Notes: generated by a model not told the origin, from the sequence alone. Counted from the stretch's first letter, positions 8,103-17,781 are shown. The stretch: DNA of 64,000 nucleotides from a bacterium (GCA_024743115.1 JANSXC010000015.1:96560-160559); one strand, 5' to 3'. Translations and numbers: made by a program.

Positions 8103-9269
8103 TCACCTCAGCTGCCGGACTACGCATGCAGCATGCGTAAGGGGACAGAGCTGGGCCTTGCACTCAGCCGGGGTGGCTTCGCGCAAGCGTCCCAACAACC
8201 AAAGACCCGCCCGTCGAAGCACGTCGTCTTCAACGGACAGATCACGGGGGAGGTAGAGCAACGATTCGGCGAGATGGCCGGTCACGAGCACCGATCCGAT
8301 CTGTTCCGGATCGGACTCTGTCACGGCGGCGTCCGGTTGCCCGCGCCACCAGGTGTGCGGCCAGCTGCCATCGCTTCGTTGGCTGGCAAGAGCCAGTCGG
8401 GTGTGGATCTCGAGGTGGCGGCGCGCACGGTCTCGCGCGGCGCTGCTCAGTACGGAACGGTCCGCATCGACCCGAACGAGCAAGTTGATCGCGTGGAACA
8501 AGTGCGTGCCGCCACACGAAGCTCGGCTGATGTCGCGACCGATCAACTCGTCCGCAACGTCGTCGAACCGGAAGATCTCACCGTATCGATTGCGCCAGCT
8601 GCCCCGATCGGCCAGGTAGTGCATGGCCGCGATGCACTTCCATTCGATCTCACCACGAAAGTCGAACCCCGCGACCGCGTCGGCGAGCACGTCTTCGACC
8701 CGATAGACCGTTCCCTTCAGACGAATCGGCGAGTCGAGCGGCACGCCCATCTCCGCGAGCGACGCAAACACCTGCCCCTGATGCGATTCGCGCATCTTGC
8801 CGGCGACCGGATACAGCGGATTGGCGCGGCGATACCGGATGCCGTAGCGGCTCGGGAAGATCAGCGGAACGCGAAACGCAGCGCGAGCTCGTTCCGCGTG
8901 AAAGAACATGTCCAGCAGCTTCGTCGGTTCGACGTCACGGCTGTCGTCGTCGGCGGTGGCGTGGAGGTCGGTGCCGAGCAACCGCATCGCATGCAGGCAG
9001 CCCGAGGGACCGAGTCTCTGTGGTGCGAGTGACGGAAGGATCTTGTCGACGAGGGTTTGCCAGTCGGCGTCCGAACATGTGAGCAGGTGACGCCGTTCGG
9101 GCTCGATCACGAACGGCGTACCGGTGTCTGCAGCGGAATCGCTGTCTGCGGCCTGCACTTCCCCGTTGCTGCATCCCCCCGACAGACCGGTGCCGAGGAT
9201 CAGCATGATCACCAGCGGCGGCCTTACGACCGTCGCAGCGAACCAGTTTCGCGAGAGAGTTCGGGGCAT
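8103..9269 (-). CDS. Lipoprotein with alpha/alpha-toroid-like fold
   Basis: The 388-residue product starts with a long signal sequence ending in LSGGC-S, a convincing lipobox, so it should be a lipoprotein. A strong purine-rich ribosome site (AGGAAGAAGA) precedes the ATG at 9269. The C-terminal half contains motifs typical of prenyltransferase/squalene-cyclase-type alpha/alpha toroids, such as SQRSDGSWPHTWWRG and a later TGHLAESLLYLP, with several short helices between. There is no DXDD or other recognisable active site, so a catalytic role cannot be claimed. It is the first gene of the 2145-9269 cluster, 38 bases before the small Cys-rich protein gene. It might be the receptor or processing partner for that protein (inference). 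Confidence 0.75.
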   Translation of the reverse strand: MPRTLSRNWFAATVVRPPLVIMLILGTGLSGGCSNGEVQAADSDSAADTGTPFVIEPERRHLLTCSDADWQTLVDKILPSLAPQRLGPSGCLHAMRLLGTDLHATADDDSRDVEPTKLLDMFFHAERARAAFRVPLIFPSRYGIRYRRANPLYPVAGKMRESHQGQVFASLAEMGVPLDSPIRLKGTVYRVEDVLADAVAGFDFRGEIEWKCIAAMHYLADRGSWRNRYGEIFRFDDVADELIGRDISRASCGGTHLFHAINLLVRVDADRSVLSSAARDRARRHLEIHTRLALASQRSDGSWPHTWWRGQPDAAVTESDPEQIGSVLVTGHLAESLLYLPRDLSVEDDVLRRAGLWLLGRLREATPAECKAQLCPLTHAACVVRQLR

Positions 9270-9992
9270 GGCGTCTTCTTCCTGGGCGACATGCAGAGAT
9301 ACGTCCGCGTATTAAGCGCAATCGTCGGTGCGCCGGACCGTCGCCGCTTCCGCACGGCAAGACGCCGTTGGCCGGCGCGTGTCACAAGAAAACACGTGCC
9401 GTCCGTCGATCTCCTGCAAACGCCTGTGGGTGGGTGCGCTAGGTCTTACCTCTGTCACATGCCATCACGGCTGACTCGCTCGGTCGGCGTGATGACGTGT
9501 CCGCGGCTGGCACAAGTCGTGGCGTGGCGGCAGGCGCCCGCGTGAAAACTTGTTGGCAGACACGACTGCTCTCAATCCGCGCGGTCGTTCTTGCCGAAAC
9601 CGCGGCGAGGACAGTGGCCCGCCGCTGGGCGTTGTCCTGGCGAGGTAACTCGGTTCCGCGGGGCTCCCGGCGTGCGCCGCCGTAGTGGCGGGGATGTTCC
9701 GGGGCTGGAATGGGCCCGAACGAGCAGCACCAACCTCGCGAAGGGCGCTGCCGCTACTGGCGATAGAGCCCCTTGAGGTCGTCGAGGTGCGTGTCGACGT
9801 AGTAGATCGTATGCCAGTCGTCGCTGCCCGCCGGATCCAACTTCGACGCGCTTTTGCAGCACGACCACGAAGGCCTCGTGGGCCAGGTCTTCGACCCGGT
9901 CGGCGGTCACTCCCAGCACGTAGAGGCAGCGCCGCAACATGGCCGCGTGTGGCACCTGCCGGCACCGGCCGGATCCCCGTGCTGGCAGTGCG
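9270..9992. other. Gene-poor region between two minus-strand clusters
   Basis: About 720 bases carry no intact gene that I can support. The part nearest 9300-9325 is less GC-rich than its surroundings and probably contains the promoter of the minus-strand cluster starting at 9269. Bases 9754-9960 hold the sigma-factor fragment described separately. The rest has open frames of Arg/Ser/Pro-rich composition only, as expected of shadow frames in high-GC DNA. Confidence 0.55.
9754..9960 (-). pseudogene. Remnant of an ECF-type sigma factor (region 2)
   Basis: On the minus strand one frame reads HAAMLRRCLYVLGVTADRV and continues with EDLAHEAFVVVLQK, the core of sigma-70 region 2 (the D-L-x-x-E-x-F signature). 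Near base 9850 the frame is lost; the next frame then gives KLDPAGSDDWHTIYYVDTHL and ends at a stop at 9754. No start codon, no region 4 and no continuous frame are present. A decayed sigma factor gene, with a frameshift and truncation, is the simplest reading. The second half does not resemble region 4 and could be the tail of another lost gene. A short expressed peptide cannot be excluded but seems unlikely. Confidence 0.45.
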
Positions 9993-11783
9993 CTACTGCT
10001 TCCCGATGCAGTAGAGGTGCTCGTGGCCGCGCAGGTAGATCGCGTCGCCGAGCACGACCATGCTGGCATCGAACGCGTCCTCGAGTTCGTTCGTCGCGAC
10101 TTCCTCGAACGTGTCGCCGGCCTTGATTACGACGGTCTTGCCCTCACGCGACGTGAAGTAGACGTGGCCGGCGGCGCCGATCGGGGATGAGTAGATCGTG
10201 CGCAGGCCGGGGATGCGCTGGCCTTCGTAGCGCGGCTCGCCCGTCTTGGCATCGAGGCAGGTCAGGGTCGAGGTGTTGCTGCGGAGGAAGTACAGGTTGC
10301 TGCCGTACAGCAGCGCGGAGGGGACGTAGGACGTGCTGCGATTGTGCTGCCACAGCATGTGCTTGCTCTCCGTCACGTCGCCTTTGGCGCCGGCCAGCTC
10401 GACGGCCTGCAGCATCGCGCCGCGGAAACCGCTCATGAGATAGGCGACGCCGTCGTTCACGATCGGCGTCGGTATCGTGTTCACCGTCATTCCCTTGGTG
10501 CTCCAGACGACGTCGCCCGTCGCGAGGTCGTAGCCGCGCGACGCACCCGTGGCGTTGATGATGACCTGCGGCTTGCCGTCGACCTCCACGATGACCGGGG
10601 TCGACCAGCTCGTGACTTCGTCACGCGACTTGCGCCAGAGTTCCTCGCCGGTGTGTTTGTCGAATGCGGCGATGAACGAGTCGAGCTCGTGATCCCAGTT
10701 CATCACGACGTAGTCGCCGTGGATCGCGGGCGAGGTGCCTTCGCCGAACTCGTTGCGCGTGCGCATGAGGCCGAACTCCTTCGACCACTTCACATTGCCT
10801 TCGAGGTCGAGGCAATGCAGGCCGCGGGAGCCGAAGTTCGCGAACAGGTACTTACCGTCCGTCACCGGCGAGCCCGACGCCTGCGAGCCGGTCCGGTGGC
10901 CGGGTTCGTGCGGCACGACACTGTTGACGCTCTGACTCCAGACGACCGAGCCGTCCTTGCGATCGAGCGCCATCACGCGGAAATCGTAGAACTTCGTCAG
11001 TGGCTCGGGGCCGCGCCGGTTGCCGCCGCGGCGGCGCGGCGGTCGGCCGGGGCGCTGGCGATTGCCGCCCTGCCCCTGCCGTGGCTGCAAGGGCGGGAGC
11101 TTGGGCGCCTCGCCCGCCTTGTCGGTCTCGACCGCGGTCATCAGGTAGAGGCGATCGCCCCACGAGATCGGCGTCGAGTGGCCCTTGCCCGGCAGCGCGA
11201 CCTTCCAGCGGATGTTCAACTCTTCGCTCCAGGTCGTCGGCGGGTTGCTGTTCGGTGCCTCGCCCGAACCCTTCGGTCCGCGCCACGAGGCCCAGTTACC
11301 GACCCCATCCTGGGGTGCGGCAGGCGCGGGTGCGCGCTCGAGCTTCCCGTACATGTGGCCGCCGTAGTCCTTGCCGGACCAGAGCCCCGCGTAGCGATCA
11401 CCGTGGATCACGACGCGGGCGCTGTAGGTGCCGAGCATCGGGATCCCGAGCTTCGTGACCTGGATCGTCGGCGTGTCGCCGGCCCACAGGACATCGACCC
11501 CGATCGGTAGCGTGACGTTCTTGTCGTCGTACTGAATCGTCGCGTCGAACTTCCACTTCTCGTCGCGCAGCTTCTGCGCCCGCTTGATCGTGTAGCTCTC
11601 CGCGCGCGGTGGCTTGCCCGAGCCGTCCACCGTGAAGTGGCCGATCATCTTGCAGCCCGTCATCTGCTCGGCGAACGCCGCTTCGCGCGCGGCGTGTTCC
11701 GCGTCCTCGGACTGCGCAATCGCGGCAGCCGTCAAGAGCAGGGGGAGTACGCCATGCGAACGGACGAGGGTGCGGTGGTTCAT
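9993..11783 (-). CDS. Secreted PQQ-like beta-propeller protein with extra N-terminal domain
   Basis: The start at 11783 is preceded by AGGAGG at ideal spacing, which decides it over an upstream ATG eight codons away. The 596-residue product has a signal peptide, an unrecognised beta-rich domain (about 20-145) and then, from the GNWASWRGP motif, an eight-bladed-type propeller with repeated blades such as ALDRKDGSVVW and AFDKHTGEELW. An Arg/Gly/Pro-rich insertion (near residues 225-265) interrupts an early blade. These WD-like repeats are the PQQ-like family of BamB and quinoprotein dehydrogenases; no disulfide ring or metal ligands for PQQ itself are evident, so cofactor binding is not implied. 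It is last in the long minus-strand run. Confidence 0.88.
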   Translation of the reverse strand: MNHRTLVRSHGVLPLLLTAAAIAQSEDAEHAAREAAFAEQMTGCKMIGHFTVDGSGKPPRAESYTIKRAQKLRDEKWKFDATIQYDDKNVTLPIGVDVLWAGDTPTIQVTKLGIPMLGTYSARVVIHGDRYAGLWSGKDYGGHMYGKLERAPAPAAPQDGVGNWASWRGPKGSGEAPNSNPPTTWSEELNIRWKVALPGKGHSTPISWGDRLYLMTAVETDKAGEAPKLPPLQPRQGQGGNRQRPGRPPRRRGGNRRGPEPLTKFYDFRVMALDRKDGSVVWSQSVNSVVPHEPGHRTGSQASGSPVTDGKYLFANFGSRGLHCLDLEGNVKWSKEFGLMRTRNEFGEGTSPAIHGDYVVMNWDHELDSFIAAFDKHTGEELWRKSRDEVTSWSTPVIVEVDGKPQVIINATGASRGYDLATGDVVWSTKGMTVNTIPTPIVNDGVAYLMSGFRGAMLQAVELAGAKGDVTESKHMLWQHNRSTSYVPSALLYGSNLYFLRSNTSTLTCLDAKTGEPRYEGQRIPGLRTIYSSPIGAAGHVYFTSREGKTVVIKAGDTFEEVATNELEDAFDASMVVLGDAIYLRGHEHLYCIGKQ

Positions 11784-11906
11784 GGATCGGCCTCCTGGCA
11801 GCGCCACTGATACCGTGCGCTACGGGGTCGCGGAAGCGTCGCACACCGCGCGACTTCTGCGATACGTCTTTAGGACAGGGCCGTCAGCCGTCCGTCGCGA
11901 GCGGCG

Positions 11907-13178
11907 TTACTCCCAAGAGAACGCGGTCAGCGTGTGCAGGCCACGGACGAACAGCTGCCCGTGGTCGACCGCGAGGTGGGCCCAGGTCTCCTCTTCGGTG
12001 ACCTCGAGGGTGTTGAGGACCTCGAGTTTCTCCGGGTTGGCCTTCAACAGCAGCAGTTCACCAGCGTCGGTCAGGGCCAGGATGCGGTTACCGTTGGCGA
12101 CGAGCGACCAGTAGGTGTCACCGAGCGGCGAGCTGATCCACGCGGCCTCGCCGGCCTCGAGGTCGACACACGCGAAGCGCTTGCTGCGCAGGTAGAGGTA
12201 GGCGTGACCGTCGATGATCACGGGCGACGTCATGTTGCCCTGCGCGCGGTTGTTCCACTTCTCCTCGACGCCGAACTCTCCTTCGTTGGTCGAGACCGCG
12301 AAGTAGTGGGCGCGACCACCGTAGGCCGACGTGAAGACACCCTGTTTGTATGGCGTTGGCGTCAGGATGTTCATGCCGCGGAACGAGCGGATGTTGATGC
12401 CCCAGAGCTCTTTGCCGGTCATGGGGTCGACACCGTGCAGGCGCGTGCGCCCCTGAACCACGAGTTGCTCGACGCCCTGAATCTCGGTCCAGACCGGCGA
12501 GCTGAACGCGCCGGCGGACATCATGTTCTTGCCGCTGTCGTCGAGGCCGCGCCACAGCGGTTTGCCCGTGGTCTTGTCGAGCTTGATCAGGCCCGCGGCG
12601 GTCTGGACATAGACGGCGTCACCGCGCACGAGTGGCGAGCAGACGAAGCCGAACGGTTCCTTCGGAGTGCCGTAGACGTCCTTGAAGTCGACCTTCCAGA
12701 TCTCCTTGCCCGACTTCGCATCGAGGCAGACGAGCACGTCGAGCATGCCAGCGACGTAGAGCCGGCCGTCGTCGAGCGCGGGGGTCGACCGGATCCACGA
12801 GCCGTTGCGTGCCGCGAAGAACGGCACCTTCATTGCGCCCTCCCAGCTGGCCTCCCAGACCTTTTCGCCGGTCTTGCGATCGAGGGCCCAGACGTGCTCG
12901 GAGTATTCGTCGACGGTCGCGGTCGTGTAGATCCGCTCCGCGTCGACGACCGGACCCGAATAGCTCTCGCCGAGCTCGATCTGCCACTGCTGCTCGACGT
13001 TCTTCTCGGTCAGAGTCTCGGGCCAGGCCGGGCCGGTGTATTGCCCGGTTCGGCTCGGTCCGCGCCACTGGTTCCAGTGGGGTGATCCGGCTGCGGCGGT
13101 AGTCGCGACGGCCTGGGCCGGGAGCGCGGTGACGCAAGTAGCGACGGTACAGACCAGTAGCAGCGAGATTCGTGGCAT
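11907..13178 (-). CDS. Secreted PQQ-like beta-propeller protein
   Basis: The 423-residue protein carries a signal peptide (MPRISLLLVCTVATCVTALP), then the HWNQWRGPSRTGQ motif seen just after the signal in most propellers of this window, and seven to eight blades (ALDRKTGEKVWEA, CLDAKSGKEIWKV, KLDKTTGKPLWR, CVDLEAGEAAWIS). It lacks any fused domain. It follows the ABC permease gene by 61 bases on the same strand and precedes the larger propeller at 9993-11783. Structural role outside the cytoplasmic membrane is likely. The exact partner is unknown. Confidence 0.9.
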   Translation of the reverse strand: MPRISLLLVCTVATCVTALPAQAVATTAAAGSPHWNQWRGPSRTGQYTGPAWPETLTEKNVEQQWQIELGESYSGPVVDAERIYTTATVDEYSEHVWALDRKTGEKVWEASWEGAMKVPFFAARNGSWIRSTPALDDGRLYVAGMLDVLVCLDAKSGKEIWKVDFKDVYGTPKEPFGFVCSPLVRGDAVYVQTAAGLIKLDKTTGKPLWRGLDDSGKNMMSAGAFSSPVWTEIQGVEQLVVQGRTRLHGVDPMTGKELWGINIRSFRGMNILTPTPYKQGVFTSAYGGRAHYFAVSTNEGEFGVEEKWNNRAQGNMTSPVIIDGHAYLYLRSKRFACVDLEAGEAAWISSPLGDTYWSLVANGNRILALTDAGELLLLKANPEKLEVLNTLEVTEEETWAHLAVDHGQLFVRGLHTLTAFSWE

Positions 13179-13238
13179 GGCAGGGAGTTCGTCCGTTCGG
13201 GCCGGGCGGATGCACGCCGGTGCCGGATCGGCGAGGTG

Positions 13239-16200
13239 TTATTCGCCCCGGAGAGCGTCCAGCAGCGCCCCGCGGGTGGCGAATGCGCTCGCGAGCCAGA
13301 CCCAGAACGCGCCGGTGCCGGTGATTGCGCACACGAACAGCAGCAGCGGCGGCACGGCGATGTCGTCGCGGACGGGCCAGATCGCGAACAGGGCCGCAGC
13401 GATGCCGGCGAGCAGCCCGAGCCCGAGGAGCACGCCGTGTTCGATGGCGACGAGCCGGCGGACAGCGGCGGGCCGGAAACCGATGGCGCTCAGCGTCGCG
13501 AGTTCGGCCCGGCGTTCGAGCGCATTGCGCAGCACGACGATTCCGAGGCCGGCCGTGCCGAGTAGCAGGCCGAGGCCGCCGAGGAGCTGGAAGATCGCGA
13601 GGTAGGTGTTCTGGACGGACTGGAACGTGGCGAGGCGCTCGCGCGTCGGGGTGAGTTCGAGGCCGATGTCCTGCAGCGCGCGACCTAGCGTGGCGGTGAC
13701 GGTTTCGACCCGCTCGGGCGGCGTGTCGACGAGGAACATGCGAAACCCCGACGCGGACGGGAAGCGTCGACGCAGGTGGCGATCGGCGATCAGTAGGTTG
13801 CCCTGCAGGATCGAATCCGTGACCGTGCCGACGATGCGCACATCGAACTCGTCGCCCGCTTCATCGCGATAGCGCAGTGAATCCCCGACGGCCTTGTGCA
13901 GGCTCCAGGTGACGCTCGCGGCGTCGCCGATCGCGGGCACGACGTCGTCGCCGAGATCGTCGTCGAGCAGGTTCCAGGCGCTGGTCGTGGTCGACGTGGT
14001 CGACGCTGGCTGCGCAAAACGGAACGCACCGCGGCTCGCGAGTTGCTGCGGGTCGACGCCGATGAGCCGCGGGTTTTGCGGGCGGTTGAGGTTGAGGCAA
14101 CTGCCGTCGTCGCCGTCGCGGACGCGCAGCGGCACGATGCTCGTGTCGGCGAGTTCTTCGTCGTCCAGGCCATATGCCTCGCGGCCGATCGGCGTCGCGA
14201 GATCGCGCAGCACGGGCAGCGTCGAGCGGCCGAAGAGCCGGAAGCCGCCGGTGCCCGATGCGCGCATACCCGGATCCTGCGGCGGTTCGAGCCGGTTGGC
14301 CTGCACTGCGACGACGAGGAACGTGCCGCTCGCGAGCAGCGCGATCGTCGCGAGGCTGCGGCCGGATCGGCGCCCGGTGTTGCGGCTCGCGAGCGCGAGC
14401 ACGCTCGGCAGCTCCGCGCTCCTCTGGTTGCCGAGGCCCGTGACGAGACGGCGGCAGAGCAGCAACGCGCCGACGAGCAGCAACGCGCCGGCGCCGAAGA
14501 ACGTGCCCGCGGCGACGGCCGAGCCGGTGCCCGCCGTGAGTCCGAGCGTCAGTGCACCCAGCACGGCAGCGGCGGCGAGAACGACGTCGAGGCGCCGCGG
14601 TTTGCCGGCCGCATTGGCGGCAACCGCGGCTGTGGCGGTGTCGTTCGTGCCGTTGAGTAGCTCGAGCACGGGGCGGCGGAATGCCCGTCGCGTCGCGAGG
14701 AGGATCGCAAGGAGCGCGGTCGCGACGGCGGCCACGGTGCCGATCGCGAACGACAAGGGTTCGGTGTGCGCGGTCAGGGTGGTCTGGCCGATCGCGTCGC
14801 GCCATAGCGTGTCGAGTCCCGCGATCACGAGATGTGCGTAGCCGAGCCCGAGCGCGCCGCCGAGGAGGCTGCCGACGATCGCGGTCAGCAACGCCTCGCG
14901 CAGGAACTGCCGCCGCACCTGCGCCGGCGTGAACCCGGACGCGAGGAGCGTGCCGACCTCACCGTGCCGTTGCTCGATCCCGAACACGAACAGCAGCGCG
15001 GTGAGGAGCAGGCTTGCGATGATCAGAAAGAAGCTCAGCCCGAGGAACAGGCCGCCGAAGTCCGTGGCCGGGGCTCCTGCCGCCATGGCCGGTCCGCGCA
15101 CGTCGCGGAAGAACAGTCCGAGGTCGGCGGGGTCGAGCGTTCTCGGCAGCTCGGTCCGCAGTCGGTCGCCAGCTGCCAGGGTCGTACGGATCGCCGTGAG
15201 GTCGCCGTAGCGGTTCGACCAGAGCTCGCGGCCCTTGGCGAGCGCGACGAAGGCCTTCGGAGTGCCGCGATGCTCTTCCCAGTAGTCCTGGTCGGCGTCG
15301 TCGAGGCGGTTGAGTTCGACTGGGATGCCGGGCTCCCAGTCGGCGCAGCTCCGGGCTTCGGCGAGTCCGGGGAATGGCGGCATGAGGCTCGGATCGGCGG
15401 CCGGGCCCGCGAGTTCCACGATCGCGTGGACCTTCAGTTCTTGGCGCTGTTCGTCGAACTGCAGGGCCGAGTTCATCACGGAATACGCGAGTTCGATCGC
15501 ATCACCCGCCTGCACGCGGAGGTCGTCGGCGAGCCAACGGTTGATCGTGATGCCCGACGTTGCGGCATCACGCGGTGGCGCCAGAGTGTGAACCGCAGCG
15601 AGTGGCGCCGCGAGTGCGGCATCGGCGCGCAAGGGGCCGAGCGCGCTGACCGTCGAGTACGGTGTCGTGCGATCGCCGGCCGTGATCGAGTTGACGAAGT
15701 AGGTGAGCACGCCGATCGCGGTTGGGTCGAGCTCGCGGACCGCAGCGCTGATCGGGGCGTCGAGGAATACGCGTGAACTCGCGAGTTCGCAGACCTCACC
15801 ACCGGGCAGCGTGCGGATTTCGAGTTCTGCATCGGCCAGTGTCCAGTGCTTGCGGAGCGCCCGGTCCGCGGCATCGGGGGCGCCGTCGACCGCGAGCAGG
15901 TTGACGCGGCTGCCGAGTTCGAGTTCCTCTTGCAGCCACTCGCGCTGAACGAAGATGTTGAACGGGGGGATCTGGCTCGCCTGCAGGCCGAAGCGCCCGA
16001 ACTCATCGTCGGTCAGGACGCCGTCGACCGTGATCCGCAGCGCGAACGCGAGGTCGTCGACCGTCGCCATCGTCGCCTCGCGCGGCATCAGGCTGGGCTT
16101 CTCGATGCGCAGAACGACTTCGTCGCCGGCTTCGACACCGAGCTGATCGGCGAGCCGCGCATTCACGAGCGCGTGTCCGGGTGGGATGGTCCGTTCGCGG

Positions 16201-16574
16201 CCGCTCGGGCTCATGGCGAAGAACCGGCGTCCGACGCCGTAGGCCGCGACGATGCCGGTGCGAGCGGCGCCGTCGGCGCGGTTCGCGACGCCCGGCAGCG
16301 CGATGATCGGGACGGCCGTCTGCGCCGGGGCCGCGGTCGTGAGCCGTTCGGCAAGGGCCTCGGTCACGAAGCGATTGCCGGCCTGTAGCGCCGCATCGAT
16401 GCGGCCGATGCGTTGCAGGCTTTGCTCTCGCAGGCTCGCGCGCACGGAGTCGCCGACGGCGAGCGCGCCGACGAGCACCATGGCCGCGCAAGTCACGCCG
16501 AGCAGGACGCCGAGCTGCGTGCGCCAGTAGAACCGGAGGCTCTGCCGCGACAGGCGCCAGCCGTTCATGGTCAT
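13239..16574 (-). CDS. ABC transporter permease, FtsX/MacB type
   Basis: The start at 16574 overlaps the stop of the ATPase gene (ATGA). The 1111-residue product begins with a transmembrane helix (about 18-43) and the GDSVRASLREQSLQRIG segment typical of MacB/LolC-type permeases. A large periplasmic domain follows, then a block of three helices in the middle (FLIIASLLLTALLFVFGIEQ and neighbours), further hydrophobic segments, a second periplasmic domain, and a final FtsX-type helix group (IFQLLGGLGLLLGTAGLGIV). Two FtsX domains in one chain mean that a single polypeptide can provide both permease halves. With the adjacent ATPase it should form a mechanotransmission-type exporter or lipoprotein-release machine acting on periplasmic substrates. 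Confidence 0.9.
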   Translation of the reverse strand: MTMNGWRLSRQSLRFYWRTQLGVLLGVTCAAMVLVGALAVGDSVRASLREQSLQRIGRIDAALQAGNRFVTEALAERLTTAAPAQTAVPIIALPGVANRADGAARTGIVAAYGVGRRFFAMSPSGRERTIPPGHALVNARLADQLGVEAGDEVVLRIEKPSLMPREATMATVDDLAFALRITVDGVLTDDEFGRFGLQASQIPPFNIFVQREWLQEELELGSRVNLLAVDGAPDAADRALRKHWTLADAELEIRTLPGGEVCELASSRVFLDAPISAAVRELDPTAIGVLTYFVNSITAGDRTTPYSTVSALGPLRADAALAAPLAAVHTLAPPRDAATSGITINRWLADDLRVQAGDAIELAYSVMNSALQFDEQRQELKVHAIVELAGPAADPSLMPPFPGLAEARSCADWEPGIPVELNRLDDADQDYWEEHRGTPKAFVALAKGRELWSNRYGDLTAIRTTLAAGDRLRTELPRTLDPADLGLFFRDVRGPAMAAGAPATDFGGLFLGLSFFLIIASLLLTALLFVFGIEQRHGEVGTLLASGFTPAQVRRQFLREALLTAIVGSLLGGALGLGYAHLVIAGLDTLWRDAIGQTTLTAHTEPLSFAIGTVAAVATALLAILLATRRAFRRPVLELLNGTNDTATAAVAANAAGKPRRLDVVLAAAAVLGALTLGLTAGTGSAVAAGTFFGAGALLLVGALLLCRRLVTGLGNQRSAELPSVLALASRNTGRRSGRSLATIALLASGTFLVVAVQANRLEPPQDPGMRASGTGGFRLFGRSTLPVLRDLATPIGREAYGLDDEELADTSIVPLRVRDGDDGSCLNLNRPQNPRLIGVDPQQLASRGAFRFAQPASTTSTTTSAWNLLDDDLGDDVVPAIGDAASVTWSLHKAVGDSLRYRDEAGDEFDVRIVGTVTDSILQGNLLIADRHLRRRFPSASGFRMFLVDTPPERVETVTATLGRALQDIGLELTPTRERLATFQSVQNTYLAIFQLLGGLGLLLGTAGLGIVVLRNALERRAELATLSAIGFRPAAVRRLVAIEHGVLLGLGLLAGIAAALFAIWPVRDDIAVPPLLLFVCAITGTGAFWVWLASAFATRGALLDALRGE

Positions 16575-17260
16575 GTCGCGATGTCCGCTGGCACGAGTGC
16601 GCCGCTCTGCAGCGTGAGCACCCGCTGCATGCGTTGCGCGAGGCGCTGCGAGTGCGTCACGACGACGAGGGCCACGCCGTGCTGCTCGTTGAGGTTCGTG
16701 AGCAGGTCGCCGAGTCGGTCCGCCGACTGTTCGTCCAGTGAACCGGTCGGTTCGTCCGCGAGCACCAGTCGGGGCTCGTTGATCAGTGCGCGCACGACGG
16801 CGACGCGCTGGCATTCACCGCCGGACAGCTGGGCGGGGCGGTGGTCGAGGCGGTCGCCGAGTCCGATCTCCGTGAGCAGTTCGCGTGCCCTCGTGGCCGT
16901 CTCCGGCCCGGGCTTGCGTTGCGGGTCCGCGAGCGTCGGCACGAGTACGTTCTCGAGCGCCGTGCACTGCGGGAGCAGGTGGTGGGTCTGGAAGACGAAA
17001 CCGAGTTCGCGGTTGCGCAGCGTAGCCATCTGTGCTGTCGACAGGTCGCCGAGCTGTTGGCCGGCGACCGTCACCGATCCCGTGGTCGGTGGCAACAGAC
17101 CGCCGATGATGTTGAGCAGCGTGCTCTTGCCGGAGCCGGAGGGCCCCAGCACGGCGATGGTCTCCCGGGGACCGACCTCGAGGTCGACGTCTCGCAGCAC
17201 CTCGGTCGCATCGCCGAAGCGTCGGCCGACGCCACGCAGCTCGACGAGTCGGTCGCTCAC
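16571..17260 (-). CDS. ABC transporter ATP-binding protein, LolD/MacB type
   Basis: The start is a GTG at 17260 that overlaps the stop of the preceding gene (GTGA); a longer frame exists but its added part is only the opposite reading of that gene. The 229-residue product has Walker A GPSGSGKST (39-47), the Q-loop with FVFQTHHLLPQCTALENVL, the signature LSGGECQR, Walker B LVLADEPTGSLD and a switch His in VVVTHS. The length and the short linker after the D-loop fit LolD/MacB ATPases. It powers the FtsX-type permease encoded directly downstream. Confidence 0.94.
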   Translation of the reverse strand: MSDRLVELRGVGRRFGDATEVLRDVDLEVGPRETIAVLGPSGSGKSTLLNIIGGLLPPTTGSVTVAGQQLGDLSTAQMATLRNRELGFVFQTHHLLPQCTALENVLVPTLADPQRKPGPETATRARELLTEIGLGDRLDHRPAQLSGGECQRVAVVRALINEPRLVLADEPTGSLDEQSADRLGDLLTNLNEQHGVALVVVTHSQRLAQRMQRVLTLQSGALVPADIAT

Positions 17261-17781
17261 TTCGGTGCCTGTTGCGAGGGTGTCGGCCCCGCCGGCTTGG
17301 GGCCGCCGCCCGGTGCGGGCTTGTAGAGCGTCACCAGCAGGCCACCCGTGGCGGCGAGTGCGATGCCCATAAGGAATCGCCAGTCGAGATTCCCGAAGCC
17401 ACCTGCCGGCGGATGGATCGACATCGCGACGAACGCGTTCACGATCGGTGCGCCGGCGAAGATGATCGACATTACGGCCGCCGGATTGCCTTTCGCTCCG
17501 AACGCGAGGAGAACGCCGAACGCGCCGATTGCGCCGACCACGCCGGCGGCCAGCGACCACGATACGGCCTTTGGTGGCATCGACCACGACGCGCCGGCGA
17601 ACCAGAGCATCGCTGCCGGCGCGAGGACAGCGATCAGGAAGTAGGCGATGCCGACCCAGAAGAACGCCTTGTAGCGACCGTTGGTCGGATCGCCCATCGC
17701 GACCTGGCCGGTGTGCAGTAGCACGCCGTAGACGCCCCACGAGACCACGGTGAGCAAGGCGAACAGGATCCAGGTTTGCAT
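17257..17781 (-). CDS. EamA-like small membrane protein
   Basis: This 174-residue protein has five hydrophobic segments: WILFALLTVVSWGVYGVLL at the N-terminus, then helices near 42-62, 72-90, 96-113 and 132-150. The last is followed by a Pro/Gly-rich cytoplasmic-type tail. The first helix with its TVVSWGVYGV pattern and the mid-protein GVVGAIGAFGVLLAFGAKGN look like half of a drug/metabolite (EamA) transporter, which normally has ten helices in two repeats; here only one repeat is present. Its stop overlaps the GTG of the ABC ATPase gene, so it may be a small subunit or a half-transporter that dimerises. Substrate unknown. Confidence 0.8.
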   Translation of the reverse strand: MQTWILFALLTVVSWGVYGVLLHTGQVAMGDPTNGRYKAFFWVGIAYFLIAVLAPAAMLWFAGASWSMPPKAVSWSLAAGVVGAIGAFGVLLAFGAKGNPAAVMSIIFAGAPIVNAFVAMSIHPPAGGFGNLDWRFLMGIALAATGGLLVTLYKPAPGGGPKPAGPTPSQQAPK

